Part shown: positions 16,807 through 25,679 of the stretch, one piece after another | How the letters are laid out: the number at the start of each line of letters is the position of its first letter | Position numbering within the stretch: the first letter of the stretch is position 1 | Source: Aliiroseovarius sp. F20344 | GTDB lineage: Bacteria > Pseudomonadota > Alphaproteobacteria > Rhodobacterales > Rhodobacteraceae | Assembly (NCBI RefSeq): GCF_023016155.1 | Contig: NZ_JALKBG010000008.1 | Location: 436,501 to 500,500, forward strand | Direction: 5' to 3' | Length of the DNA stretch: 64,000 nucleotides | The notes under the pieces: generated by a model | The model's input: the letters and a program-made list of their open reading frames with translations, nothing else | The model's database searches: none | What the model was told of the DNA's origin: nothing | Program-made: the position numbers and the translations under genes

Positions 16807-19511
16807 CTGAACGCAGGCCTTGTTTGGTACTTACCCAGCATCGTGAGAATCGAAGCGAGTACAATGATTTTATTGGGAAATTCTATCACTTTCCTGCCAC
16901 TTCCAAGAAATCATACGCCAGCCAATTTAACGAACTGCCGTTGGAGTTTGTCTACTATGAGCCGCAGGCAGATGGGGGTAAAGGCGAGTTCTTCGGTTAT
17001 GGTGTTATCGAAAAAGAGCCCTTTGAAGACAAGCAGAACCCTGAACACTTCTTTGTAGAAATTGCTTCATTTAAGCCGTTTGGGTCGCCTGTACCCCACA
17101 AGGATGAAGACGGTAAGTTAAGAGAAGCAGACAATCCTCACTACAATTATCAGAACGCGGTTCGGAAAATACCTAGCAAGCTGCTGGATGAGATCTGTCT
17201 CGACGGTAATGTCCAACTGAACTTCACCTCGGATGCCCACTTGATCCGTGTCTTAGGTGAGCAGCTAATAGCTTCCGAAAAGGTGGGGATTCTCGAGCTG
17301 ATCAAGAACGCATATGATGCACACGCCACGCATTGCAAAGTGACCATCGAGAATTCTGATTTTCTGCCTCAGGATACGTCTCCCGATTACCAGTTTGGGG
17401 GCTACGAAGGGCCTGTGATCGTCATTGAGGACGATGGTATAGGCATGGACCGAAACACCATCGAAAAAGGGTGGTTGCGTCCTGCTTCAACGCTTAAGAC
17501 AAATATTAAGGAACGTCTAAAACTGGAACGGGCAAAAGCTGCTGAGCGCGGAGCTCTTCCGCAGTTTGAAGGGATTGTCGCCGAAATAAAGAGGGCCAAT
17601 AAAGGTCGAATTCCGCTCGGCGAAAAAGGGGTTGGTCGGTTTGCCACACATCGCCTTGGTCGGTTCTTAGAGCTGACAACAAAAACGGCAAACAATGATT
17701 ATGAGTTTGTACTATCTATCGATTGGGATCAGTTTGACCGTTACTCTGATCGTGGTGTTGATCTTTCAGAGATTGGCGTCGGTCTCTCTCGCCGGCCAGA
17801 AAGTCGCGACTACGGAGATTCTGGTTCCGGCACACGAATAGTGATTTTTGGGGGGCGCGACGGCTTCCGCTGGGATCAAGAAAAGGTTTCCGACCTTAGT
17901 CGCTCGATTAATCAGTTAAGGTCTCCAAACCCCAACCCAAAGGCAGCGCAGTCCGCTTTCGAAGCCAAACTGTTAGTCCCTCAAGTTCCCGATTTAGAAG
18001 ATCAGGCGCCTAGTGATCCGACACCAGTTTTCGAATTCGTTGGGCTTGTAGATGACTTCGGTAAACTCGACTACACTTTGACCTTCAAACCGCCCAAAAG
18101 CGTGCCAATGCCAGAGAGCGAGATTAGTGAAGTCTATGATCTCAAGGCCGCAAACAAAGGCTTTTGGCGAGGCCGTGAAGGCGAAAGAACCGAATGTGGG
18201 GCGTTCTTCTTAAGTCTCAATGTTTGGTACCGCGTGAGCCCGTGGATAACGGGTCCGGACAAGGACGCTTTCACTAAAAGGTTGGATCGATTTGGTGGTA
18301 TCTCGATTTATCGTGATGGTATTAACGTTTTTCCTGCGGAATGGGGAGCTGACGTTGATTGGCTGCGACTTTCAAAAGAACATATCAAGAAGGGCAAGCT
18401 ACTCTCCTACTATAACTTGTTTGGCAACGTCGAGATTGACCAAGCGACTAACCTGGCCTTGACCGATAAAACCAATCGTGAAGGCATGATTGAAAATGAG
18501 GCGAATGCGGATTTTGTCGAACTCATCCGCTCGGTTTTAAAAACCGTCGTTGAGAACCAGTTCATTGCTAAACGAGACGAGTACACGTCGCTTACCAAAG
18601 ATGTGGTCAGGACTCCCAGTGCGCTCCGAGACTATGCAAAGCAGTCGCTTACTGTACACAAGAGCATTGATACAAATTATCCTGTGGATGAAGATCCATT
18701 TGCCATTTTGGAGACCATTGGAAAAACTCCCGAGGAGCGAGTTGACGGCCATCGTAACTTGACTCGTTCGCTTCGCAATCTCCAACAAAGCTTGGACCTG
18801 ATTACCGAACAGCAAGAGATGCTGACGGAACAAGCTGGGTATGGGTTGGCAATTGGTGCTTCGATACATGAGATCAATAAAATTACTACAAGCTTCTTTT
18901 ATGGCATCAACGAAGTTCTGAAAAAGAAAACGCCAGATCGAGAAAAGTTGGAACAGCTAAAGGACACGTCGTCTTCGCTGAGAAACGAGTTGAAGAGGCT
19001 TTCCCCAGTTATGGCTCTACGAGGAGAGAAACGTAGAGAGTTTCCGGTCATAAATGCGGTTGGTCTTGCGATCGACAACTATCGTAGCCGGCTCGCTAAG
19101 CGCGATATCACGATCGATTTCGACCAGACTAAGTCCTTCGATGTTTACACGCGATATGGAGCTGTCGTTCAGGTTTTTTCGAACTTGCTCGACAACGCCT
19201 GCTACTGGCTTGAGTCGGAGGATATTCGTAGGCGCAGAATTTCAATTCAAGTCGACGAGGAAAATAGATCCATTTTGTTTGCAGACGATGGGCCTGGCAT
19301 CCATGAAGCGATTTTGCCGCATCTCTTCCTTGCAGGCTACAGCATGAAGGTTCCAAGGAGTGGGTTGGGGCTATATATCAGCAAGCATTACATGCAGGAC
19401 ATGAAAGGCGATATCTTATGCCTTGAGAGCCCGAAGTTGCGGGACGGAGAGTTCCACGGAGCTCAATTTATGTTGGATTTCAACAAAGTACCAAAAAGAA
19501 AAGTGATATGA
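16803..19511 (+). CDS. EVE-like domain + two GHKL ATPase domains, histidine-kinase-like C-terminus
   Basis: 902 residues. Residues ~5-95 (FYHFPATSKKSYASQF, FVYYEPQADGGKGEFFGYG) resemble EVE/PUA-like modules that read modified bases. Residues ~140-300 form a first GHKL ATPase of MORC/Hsp90 type: N-box ELIKNAYDAHA, G1 EDDGIGMD, G2 GEKGVGRFATHRLG. After a long middle region, residues ~675-890 look like a histidine kinase: H-box-like IGASIHEINKI, N-box FSNLLDNACYW, G1 ADDGPGI, G2 SGLGLYISKHYM. The next gene encodes a receiver-like protein, so phosphotransfer is plausible. I infer a sensor of DNA modification state coupled to the m5C methyltransferase two genes on. ATG 16803 overlaps the upstream stop. 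Confidence 0.82.
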   Translation: MTERRPCLVLTQHRENRSEYNDFIGKFYHFPATSKKSYASQFNELPLEFVYYEPQADGGKGEFFGYGVIEKEPFEDKQNPEHFFVEIASFKPFGSPVPHKDEDGKLREADNPHYNYQNAVRKIPSKLLDEICLDGNVQLNFTSDAHLIRVLGEQLIASEKVGILELIKNAYDAHATHCKVTIENSDFLPQDTSPDYQFGGYEGPVIVIEDDGIGMDRNTIEKGWLRPASTLKTNIKERLKLERAKAAERGALPQFEGIVAEIKRANKGRIPLGEKGVGRFATHRLGRFLELTTKTANNDYEFVLSIDWDQFDRYSDRGVDLSEIGVGLSRRPESRDYGDSGSGTRIVIFGGRDGFRWDQEKVSDLSRSINQLRSPNPNPKAAQSAFEAKLLVPQVPDLEDQAPSDPTPVFEFVGLVDDFGKLDYTLTFKPPKSVPMPESEISEVYDLKAANKGFWRGREGERTECGAFFLSLNVWYRVSPWITGPDKDAFTKRLDRFGGISIYRDGINVFPAEWGADVDWLRLSKEHIKKGKLLSYYNLFGNVEIDQATNLALTDKTNREGMIENEANADFVELIRSVLKTVVENQFIAKRDEYTSLTKDVVRTPSALRDYAKQSLTVHKSIDTNYPVDEDPFAILETIGKTPEERVDGHRNLTRSLRNLQQSLDLITEQQEMLTEQAGYGLAIGASIHEINKITTSFFYGINEVLKKKTPDREKLEQLKDTSSSLRNELKRLSPVMALRGEKRREFPVINAVGLAIDNYRSRLAKRDITIDFDQTKSFDVYTRYGAVVQVFSNLLDNACYWLESEDIRRRRISIQVDEENRSILFADDGPGIHEAILPHLFLAGYSMKVPRSGLGLYISKHYMQDMKGDILCLESPKLRDGEFHGAQFMLDFNKVPKRKVI

Positions 19512-21013
19512 TCGGAACGAATATCTGCATCATCGACGACGGCTTCATGTTGCCAGCGGTCGATGCAAATTTACAATCTCACAGTTATTTCTCAGGAGCA
19601 GCTCTTAAGGTTCTGACTGCACAGGATTGGGACAAAGATCACCCTTTGAAAGAGCTGTGTGATACCCTTGTCGACCAACGTGACGAGAATCAAGAGCCTG
19701 TTTGGAGCGTGGCTGGCTTTCGGCTACCTGAGTTCTTTAAGCGAGCATTCGAGGAAGGAAAGTACCGATCCGACTTGATTGTGTTTGATTGGGAGTACGG
19801 TGACGAAGTAGATCAAGTGAGTGAGTTGAAGTTCATTCTCGAGAATTCTCATGCTCATGTAATCATTTTTACAGGTGCCGATAAAGATGAGGAAATTCGC
19901 GCGGTACTCGAAGAAGGGCTGAGCGAGTATTCATCTCGTATCGAGCTACTCGACAAAGAAACGGATGGCGCTAGCCAGCACCAAAAACTGAAAGAATTGC
20001 TGGAAGAGAAGCATGCCAACAACTTTTCCTTCAAGTTCGGTTCATCTCTCAGGTCATCTGTGAATAGAAGCCTCGATGGAGTGCTTCACAAATTGTCAGC
20101 CTTGGATCTCGACAAGGTAGTCAAGATACTCGCGGCTCAAGACAATGATCCGATCGATGCCGATCTAAAGGAAATGATCGGTGAAAAACTCAAAGAGAAG
20201 GTAAAGAGTAGCGACAAGTTTCGACAGCTTATTGATGAACAGGTATTATCAGAAGAGGTGTCTTCGGAACTTCTAGAAATAGTAGCGGAAGTTATCAAAA
20301 CGGACATTGCGTCACTAGAGTTGGAGCATGATGGTGGTGACCCCCAAGAACTTGACGAAAACGACATAAAGATAATGGAACAGCTGTGGTCATATCGGCT
20401 GTACCATAGACCAGCAGACAATGTTGTAAGAGGCGGGGATATTATCTTGCCTAAAGACGGAGACGGGTCGGAGCTGTTTCTTGTTCTAACGCCACCCTGT
20501 GACTTGGCTAAGTTCTGGAACAAAACAGACGGAAAATTAGCTGTTGTTAAACTTGAGCTTCTGAATGATCAGAACCAAGGATTGCGGGAGCGTGCAAAAC
20601 GATTCAAAAAACTTGGCGAAATAAGAAAGAAGCTTAAACCTGGTGTATCCTCATTGACTAATGGTGAACCGCTGAACGTTTTGCCGGGGCGATCATTTCT
20701 GATCCCATTAGTTCCTTTAAAAAATGACCTGGAAATCACCCTGCGTAACTACCGAGCAAATTCACACAGTCTGTCATCTATCGATGTTCCGTTGCCGGAC
20801 GCTCCTGCAGAAGCATTACCCAAGGCTGCTCTTCGATATGATCATCTCGAATTTAGTAGGGTTACGAAACTGAGCGACCCGTTTTGTGGAGCCATTATCG
20901 GAGCAACTCTGTCGAATCTATCCGGCTGGGGCGTTGCAGACTATCCCAGAGAGCTTTCTGGTAAGTTTGGGCAGCACTTCTCTGAAAGCCTAAAGGACCC
21001 AGCCAATGGCTGA
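19508..21013 (+). CDS. Receiver-like protein with conserved C-terminal domain of unknown function
   Basis: 501 residues, overlapping the kinase-like gene by 4 bases and the methyltransferase gene by 8. Residues ~5-140 follow the receiver pattern: acidic pocket ICIIDDG, phospho-Asp-type strand DLIVFDWEYG near residue 95, then HVIIFTGADKDEEI; a long insertion separates the first two. The middle is helical and acidic. Residues ~310-400 contain GDIILPKDGDG and LVLTPPCDLAKFW, a Cys-Asp pattern found in uncharacterised defence-associated proteins. No DNA-binding output domain is visible. It is probably the phosphorylation partner of the upstream protein and possibly the effector. Confidence 0.72.
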   Translation: MIGTNICIIDDGFMLPAVDANLQSHSYFSGAALKVLTAQDWDKDHPLKELCDTLVDQRDENQEPVWSVAGFRLPEFFKRAFEEGKYRSDLIVFDWEYGDEVDQVSELKFILENSHAHVIIFTGADKDEEIRAVLEEGLSEYSSRIELLDKETDGASQHQKLKELLEEKHANNFSFKFGSSLRSSVNRSLDGVLHKLSALDLDKVVKILAAQDNDPIDADLKEMIGEKLKEKVKSSDKFRQLIDEQVLSEEVSSELLEIVAEVIKTDIASLELEHDGGDPQELDENDIKIMEQLWSYRLYHRPADNVVRGGDIILPKDGDGSELFLVLTPPCDLAKFWNKTDGKLAVVKLELLNDQNQGLRERAKRFKKLGEIRKKLKPGVSSLTNGEPLNVLPGRSFLIPLVPLKNDLEITLRNYRANSHSLSSIDVPLPDAPAEALPKAALRYDHLEFSRVTKLSDPFCGAIIGATLSNLSGWGVADYPRELSGKFGQHFSESLKDPANG

Positions 21014-22046
21014 CTTAAGATACAATAGCATAGACCTTTTCGCAGGCTGCGGTGGTCTTACGGAGGGCATGCGAAAAGCTGGCTTTCAAACAAAGGTAGC
21101 GGTTGAGCTGGAGGCGGAGCCTGCTCGCGCTTTCAGGTTGAACCATCCTGAGGCTAGCCTGATTGAGCAGGACATTCGAACGATAGACATTTCAGAAGTT
21201 AAACGGATGTTGGGGGGAGCGCCGCTGCATCTTCTTGCGGGATGCCCGCCCTGCCAAGGTTTTTCCAGTGTACGCAAGCTAAACAAAAAGGCTAGCGTTC
21301 GGGATCCGAGAAATCAGTTGGTCGTAGAGTACTTCCGTTTTGTAGAAGAGCTGAAGCCACTTACACTGATGATGGAGAATGTTCCTGGTTTGGCCGACTA
21401 CTATCTGTTCAAACAGATAGTTAAGAAGCTCAAGGCTATGGGATATTGGATCGACGTCCAGGTAGTGAACGTAAAGAACTACGGTGTGCCACAAAGTCGA
21501 CGACGGCTTGTAATGGTTGGATCTCGGCTGGGGGCGATCTCGGTTGCTGAAGGCTTTGAAGAGGAAACCACAGTACGTGATGCTATCTCTCACCTACCTA
21601 CTCCGGAAGATACGACTGATCCCATCCACAAAATTGTTGCCAAGCACAGCGATCCCATTATGAAGCGTATTTCGCTGACACCGAAAGACGGTGGTAGTCG
21701 AAAAGACTTGCCAGCAGAATATACTTTGGACTGCCACAAAGACGAAAAGATCGGTTTCAATGATGTTTACGGCCGGTTGCGATGGGACACGATTTCCACG
21801 ACTATAACTGGTGGTTGTTTGAACCCTTCAAAAGGAAGATTCCTTCACCCAGATCAAAACCGGGCTATCACGCCCCGTGAAGCAGCCCTTCTGCAATCCT
21901 TCCCAGAGGATTATGTCTTCCCTGCGGATATACGGAAACAATCTTTGGCACTGATGATTGGCAACGCACTTCCACCAGCGTTTAGTTTTGCGCAGTCTGC
22001 AAATATTGCTTCTCACCTAAGTGAGGCGGAACAAATTCCGGGTTAG
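21006..22046 (+). CDS. DNA (cytosine-5)-methyltransferase
   Basis: 346 residues with all key m5C methyltransferase motifs in order: I (DLFAGCGGLTEGM, AdoMet binding), IV (GCPPCQGFSS, catalytic Cys), VI (MMENVPG), VIII (PQSRRRLVMVG), IX (ITPREAALLQSFP) and X (IGNALPP). The target-recognition region between VIII and IX is short. It should methylate a specific short DNA site; the site cannot be read from sequence. No separate restriction endonuclease gene accompanies it. Its operon partners are a GHKL/kinase-like ATPase and a receiver-like protein, so these may replace the nuclease or regulate it. Confidence 0.95.
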   Translation: MADLRYNSIDLFAGCGGLTEGMRKAGFQTKVAVELEAEPARAFRLNHPEASLIEQDIRTIDISEVKRMLGGAPLHLLAGCPPCQGFSSVRKLNKKASVRDPRNQLVVEYFRFVEELKPLTLMMENVPGLADYYLFKQIVKKLKAMGYWIDVQVVNVKNYGVPQSRRRLVMVGSRLGAISVAEGFEEETTVRDAISHLPTPEDTTDPIHKIVAKHSDPIMKRISLTPKDGGSRKDLPAEYTLDCHKDEKIGFNDVYGRLRWDTISTTITGGCLNPSKGRFLHPDQNRAITPREAALLQSFPEDYVFPADIRKQSLALMIGNALPPAFSFAQSANIASHLSEAEQIPG

Positions 22047-22061
22047 CCAACTTGTTGGCAG

Positions 22062-22370
22062 TCACTTCAAAAACTGCCAACTTTCGACGCCCAAGCCCGT
22101 CGCGACTCCGAACAGATTATCCAATGAAATGTTTTGTTCAGAACGCTCGACCGCGCTGAGACACCGAAGAATACTGGCATCGAAAACGAAAGATTGGCCA
22201 ACGTCCGCTTGCGAGAAGCTGCGCCGCTGCATTCGACGGTATTCCCAATATCCGGAGTGGGCCGCTTGACCTTTTTGGTCGAGCGGGCAATTATGTACTT
22301 GGCCTAGCGCGTAGGCCGGTGTGCCCGCCATGCGAAGCAAAGCAACGCGAATTGATTTTTTGGATACCAT
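22062..22370 (-). CDS. XRE-family regulator, possibly degenerate
   Basis: The last ~60 residues read as a Cro/C1 helix-turn-helix: RRSFSQADVGQSFVFD, then LSAVERSEQNISLDNLFGVA and LGVESW. The upstream part (from ATG 22370) does not look like a normal N-terminus, and no ribosome site is clear, so a frameshift or truncation is likely. It is convergent with the methyltransferase and divergent from the gene at 22431, the position expected of a controller protein. Confidence 0.5.
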   Translation of the reverse strand: MVSKKSIRVALLRMAGTPAYALGQVHNCPLDQKGQAAHSGYWEYRRMQRRSFSQADVGQSFVFDASILRCLSAVERSEQNISLDNLFGVATGLGVESWQFLK

Positions 22371-22430
22371 GCCGTTGGCAGGGTCCGATAAGCAGCGGGC
22401 ACCTTTTCGGATCCAGTTCGGATATGGATC

Positions 22431-23579
22431 ATGAAACCGACATACTACCTTAAGAAACTGAAAGAACTGTCTAAACGCTACGCGCGAGCTCAACAGGTAC
22501 CTCTCCACAAAGCGCGTGATACGGTTGCTGAAGTGCTGGGCTTTTCACACTGGAACGACGTTACTAAGGCACAACGAGCCGGTTGGACCCCAACAAAGGA
22601 GCATGTCTCTGCCATTGAAAGCTTGCTCGTCGAAGCACTGCCCGGCGATGAAGCTGGTGGACCTGAATTAGGGTCATTTATTGGAGACTCAATCTTCGAG
22701 ACAGATGTTCAGCACGGCACCATTGGTAAGCACGAATACACTATCTCAGTTTCAATGGGCGATGTTCATATGCATGGGACAGGTTGGCACCTTCATGTAC
22801 CTGAAGCTCCAAACGGGGAACCTCGTCTAGAGATCGCAAAACAGATTGAGCATGAGGCTCCAGTCTATGAAACGACATTTCAGCAAGAAGCGCTCAACAT
22901 CGCAGTCAAGCGTGCAGAACAGGTTCGTGCGGGGATCGCATCAGATTGGCCAAGACGTTCCACCAAGCCTGACAAAGACGGTCGAGTCCGTCATCCCATT
23001 AACGGTGCTGAGTCAGATAAGTGGTTCTGCTTGCATTGCGATACTTCGATAACTGGTGAACAGATCGCCAAGAGTCTTTGGCATTGCCCACGTTGCGACG
23101 CCTCTCCGCTTAACATCTTCAACACTCCCTGGTGGCTTGAAGAACAAGATACACAGCCGGAACCAATTGCTGACAAAGAGATACATGGTAGGCCCGAGCT
23201 AGTGGTCGATGTTGCTGATACACGGCTGAAGCTGGAGCTCGATTCAGAAAAGGTGACTTTATTGATACGAAGCGCTCTCGTCGAGGATGCCTTGAATGTA
23301 AGCGAGCGCTTGGGGGCATTATTCGCAGATATCTTCGTCCATGATGACAACGATGTATCTATCACCTTCGATGAAGACCTTTGGCCGGAGAACAAGGAAC
23401 CTATTTCTGCACTCGCGGTTGCAGCACATCTCGGGATAAATGTTGATCAACATGTAGGTCTGCGGGAATTGCCCTTTGCTTGGCCCGGGTTGGGTGAGCA
23501 CACTAAATGCACCGTTGAGTACACGGAAATGATGCTCAAAGCCTACGCCAGCCAACGGGCTGACAAAGATGTCGAATGA
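22431..23579 (+). CDS. Hypothetical protein with helical N-terminus and zinc ribbon
   Basis: 382 residues. The first ~50 (LKELSKRYARAQQVPLHKA, VLGFSHWNDVTKA) match a short helical module seen at the start of many plasmid and island proteins of unknown function. Near residues 203-224 a zinc ribbon is clear: WFCLHCDTSITG, then WHCPRCDA, giving two CxxC pairs. The C-terminal part is acidic (DIFVHDDNDVSITFDEDLWP). No enzyme motif recognised. It may bind nucleic acid through the ribbon. Confidence 0.6.
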   Translation: MKPTYYLKKLKELSKRYARAQQVPLHKARDTVAEVLGFSHWNDVTKAQRAGWTPTKEHVSAIESLLVEALPGDEAGGPELGSFIGDSIFETDVQHGTIGKHEYTISVSMGDVHMHGTGWHLHVPEAPNGEPRLEIAKQIEHEAPVYETTFQQEALNIAVKRAEQVRAGIASDWPRRSTKPDKDGRVRHPINGAESDKWFCLHCDTSITGEQIAKSLWHCPRCDASPLNIFNTPWWLEEQDTQPEPIADKEIHGRPELVVDVADTRLKLELDSEKVTLLIRSALVEDALNVSERLGALFADIFVHDDNDVSITFDEDLWPENKEPISALAVAAHLGINVDQHVGLRELPFAWPGLGEHTKCTVEYTEMMLKAYASQRADKDVE

Positions 23580-23598
23580 ATAACGACCACTAGATTGG

Positions 23599-23625
23599 AG
23601 GTTGCGGGGAGTGTCTCCGCAACCT
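23599..23625. terminator. Strong hairpin downstream of the zinc-ribbon gene
   Basis: A 9 bp perfect stem (23599-23607 with 23617-23625), extendable by three further pairs including one G-U, ends 20-46 nt after the stop at 23579. No T tract follows, so termination is not certain. The rest of 23580-23913 holds no supportable gene. Confidence 0.4.
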
Positions 23626-23913
23626 GCGACAAGTGAGTTCGATGATCCTCAGGTTTGCAACTGCAGCGAATGGCGGCTATTTGAGCTGCGAACGCAGCAT
23701 CGTGAGGGTAAGATGAAAGCCCGGAAAAGGCCATTCGCTTCATTAGAAAAAGGGCGGAAGGCGGTAATTCGCTGCGAAAGCAAGATGATAGTGGCTTAGA
23801 AGCGGAGCAGTTGTAGTCTTTCGCAGATTTTGCTGGAAGTCTCAGTTTGCAGGAGTAGTATCAATATTGATTGCACGCCAGAATTGAAACAATACTTAAA
23901 GCTCTTGAGAAAA

Positions 23914-24348
23914 ATGGGAAATGTAGAAGGCCACGACGAGAGTGTTCGGATTGCTCACCTAACAATGCTGCAAGGCGTGATAACCAGGATGGGGGCAAAC
24001 TCGTTTACCCTCAAAGCACTTGCCGCAACGTTTGGGAGCGCAGCTGTTGCCGTATTAGCCACTGTCGAAACACCCTCGCCATACTATGCTGTTGCAGCCA
24101 CATTTCCGATGATCATCTTTTGGCTCATGGACGCACAGTATTTGCGCCTCGAGCGGGCCTATCGGAAGCTCTATGATCATGTCCGGAAGGGAGAAGACGT
24201 CGAAGCCTATTCCCTTGAGGCAACCCCGTTCATGAAGGATACGTCTTCAGTTCTTCAGCTGGCGCTTTCGTGGTCGGTGAGCTGGTTTTATATGGCGATT
24301 TTCCTGTCTTTGGGTGCGGTCGCCTCGTTGATTTTTTGCGGGGTTTGA
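23914..24348 (+). CDS. Two-transmembrane protein paired with TIR-like protein
   Basis: About 144 residues from ATG 23914; a TTG at 23830 would add 28 poorly conserved-looking residues. The pattern HLTMLQGVITRMGANSF, a helix pair (~35-75), FWLMDAQYLRLERAYRKLYD and a third hydrophobic segment near the C-terminus (SWFYMAIFLSLGAVASLIF) is typical of a small membrane family found next to MTH538/ThsB-type TIR-like genes. Membrane partners of such proteins are thought to be pore-forming effectors. The stop abuts the start of the TIR-like gene. Confidence 0.7.
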   Translation: MGNVEGHDESVRIAHLTMLQGVITRMGANSFTLKALAATFGSAAVAVLATVETPSPYYAVAATFPMIIFWLMDAQYLRLERAYRKLYDHVRKGEDVEAYSLEATPFMKDTSSVLQLALSWSVSWFYMAIFLSLGAVASLIFCGV

Positions 24349-24987
24349 ATGGCTAGTTTTTTCGGGGCTACGCCCTTTCAAACCGTCAAGCGCAGGGTCT
24401 TCTTTTCATTCCATTACCAAAACGACATTTGGAAGGTGAACCAGGTTCGAAACTCGTGGCGATACAACCATGAAAACACGCGCGAGTCGGAAGGCTTCTT
24501 TGATGGAAGTATTTGGGAGAGCTCCAGGCGAACAGGGCCAGATGCTCTCAAAAGCCTTATCCGCGAGGAGATAAAAAATACTTCCGTGACTTGCGTTCTT
24601 GTCGGAGCTGAAACCTACGAGCGTCGGTGGGTTCGCTACGAGCTGGCAAGATCGGTGATCAAAGGGAACGGGTTGTTGGCTGTGAAGATTAGTCCTATGG
24701 GAAACCAGCAAGGATATGTTTCCCATGAGGGGCCTAACCCTCTCGATTACATGGGCGTCTACAACGCGGCTGGCGTGGTACGCGTAGCGGAGATCGAGAA
24801 TGGAAAATGGATGAGGTATGAAGATTACACCCAGGCGGTGGATCTTCCTGCCACTTGGGTTAAGCCGCACGACACAAATGTGATTAGGTTGTCCCGCTAT
24901 GCCGGATTGTATTGCTACAAGACTCAGAATGGTGGCGCCAATTTTTCGTCATGGGTGCGACAGGCTGCGGCTGATGTAGGCCGATGA
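24349..24987 (+). CDS. MTH538/ThsB-type TIR-like protein
   Basis: 212 residues of the DUF1863 (MTH538, TIR-like) family: RRVFFSFHYQNDIWKVNQVR, GFFDGSIWESSRR, LIREEIKNTSVTCVLVGAET, RRWVRYELARSVIKGNG. ThsB of Thoeris systems belongs to this family and makes a cyclic ADP-ribose signal. The gene starts at the base after the stop of the two-TM gene, so the two form a pair in which the TIR-like protein would signal to the membrane partner. The ~45 C-terminal residues (LYCYKTQNGGANFSSWV) are not part of the usual core. Confidence 0.85.
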   Translation: MASFFGATPFQTVKRRVFFSFHYQNDIWKVNQVRNSWRYNHENTRESEGFFDGSIWESSRRTGPDALKSLIREEIKNTSVTCVLVGAETYERRWVRYELARSVIKGNGLLAVKISPMGNQQGYVSHEGPNPLDYMGVYNAAGVVRVAEIENGKWMRYEDYTQAVDLPATWVKPHDTNVIRLSRYAGLYCYKTQNGGANFSSWVRQAAADVGR

Positions 24988-25055
24988 TTTGTTTGTCTTC
25001 ATAAACTAATAGACAGTGGGGCGCAGGAATGAAAACTGGAGTCAAAATCTGAAAC

Positions 25056-25679
25056 ATGGCCGACTACGAGCACGATATATTCATTAGTTATAGGCGGTCA
25101 GATGCCGATTGGGTGCGGTGGACGCGAGACAATTTTGCGCGCGCGCTCAGCTCACTCTTACGTCCTCGATTGGGTGGCATGAGTGTGTTTTTGGACGAGA
25201 CAATTGATGATGGCGCTCCGTGGCCGAACCATCTTGCCATGAGTTTGTCACGCTCCAAGGTCATGGTTGCAGTACTGAGTAGAGGCTATTTCCAGAGCGA
25301 ATGGTGTCGTTTGGAACTTGCCCTTATGCACGAAAGGGAAAAAAGCGGAAACTTGAGATGCGCCGCTAACCCTTGGGGAGTGATAGTTCCCGTTACCATT
25401 GATGATGGCAATTGTTTCCCTGCTGAAGTTCAAGCAATGCAGTCCGAGCCTCTCCACTGCTTTGCAAATCCTTTCATGCGGCCAGATAGCGAGAGTCAGG
25501 AAAAGATGGCAGAGCAGATGAGAACGAAACTGTGCGACTCAATCGAAACGGCAATGGGAAAAGTGCCCCCATATAATCCTTCATGGGAGACGATTGCGCA
25601 CGAGCAATTCGAAGGGGCATTCAAGATTAAAATGGAATCTCAAGTTACTCTTCCATCGCTGAGTCTGCCGATCGTATGA
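25056..25679 (+). CDS. TIR-domain protein
   Basis: 207 residues, mostly one TIR domain: HDIFISYRRSDADWVRW, VFLDETIDDGAPWP, VMVAVLSRGYFQSEWCRLEL. The Glu in WCRLELAL (E87) is at the position of the NADase catalytic residue. The C-terminal ~70 residues are an uncharacterised tail. Its TGA overlaps the ATG of the ParA-like/TPR/TIR gene (ATGA), so the two should be co-expressed. The pair resembles FxsC/FxsT-like TIR plus KGGVGR-ATPase/TPR pairs. Confidence 0.88.
   Translation: MADYEHDIFISYRRSDADWVRWTRDNFARALSSLLRPRLGGMSVFLDETIDDGAPWPNHLAMSLSRSKVMVAVLSRGYFQSEWCRLELALMHEREKSGNLRCAANPWGVIVPVTIDDGNCFPAEVQAMQSEPLHCFANPFMRPDSESQEKMAEQMRTKLCDSIETAMGKVPPYNPSWETIAHEQFEGAFKIKMESQVTLPSLSLPIV

Noticed and set aside
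21006-22046. Classic type II restriction-modification pair
   Set aside because: The methyltransferase is complete but no adjacent gene shows a recognisable restriction nuclease motif.
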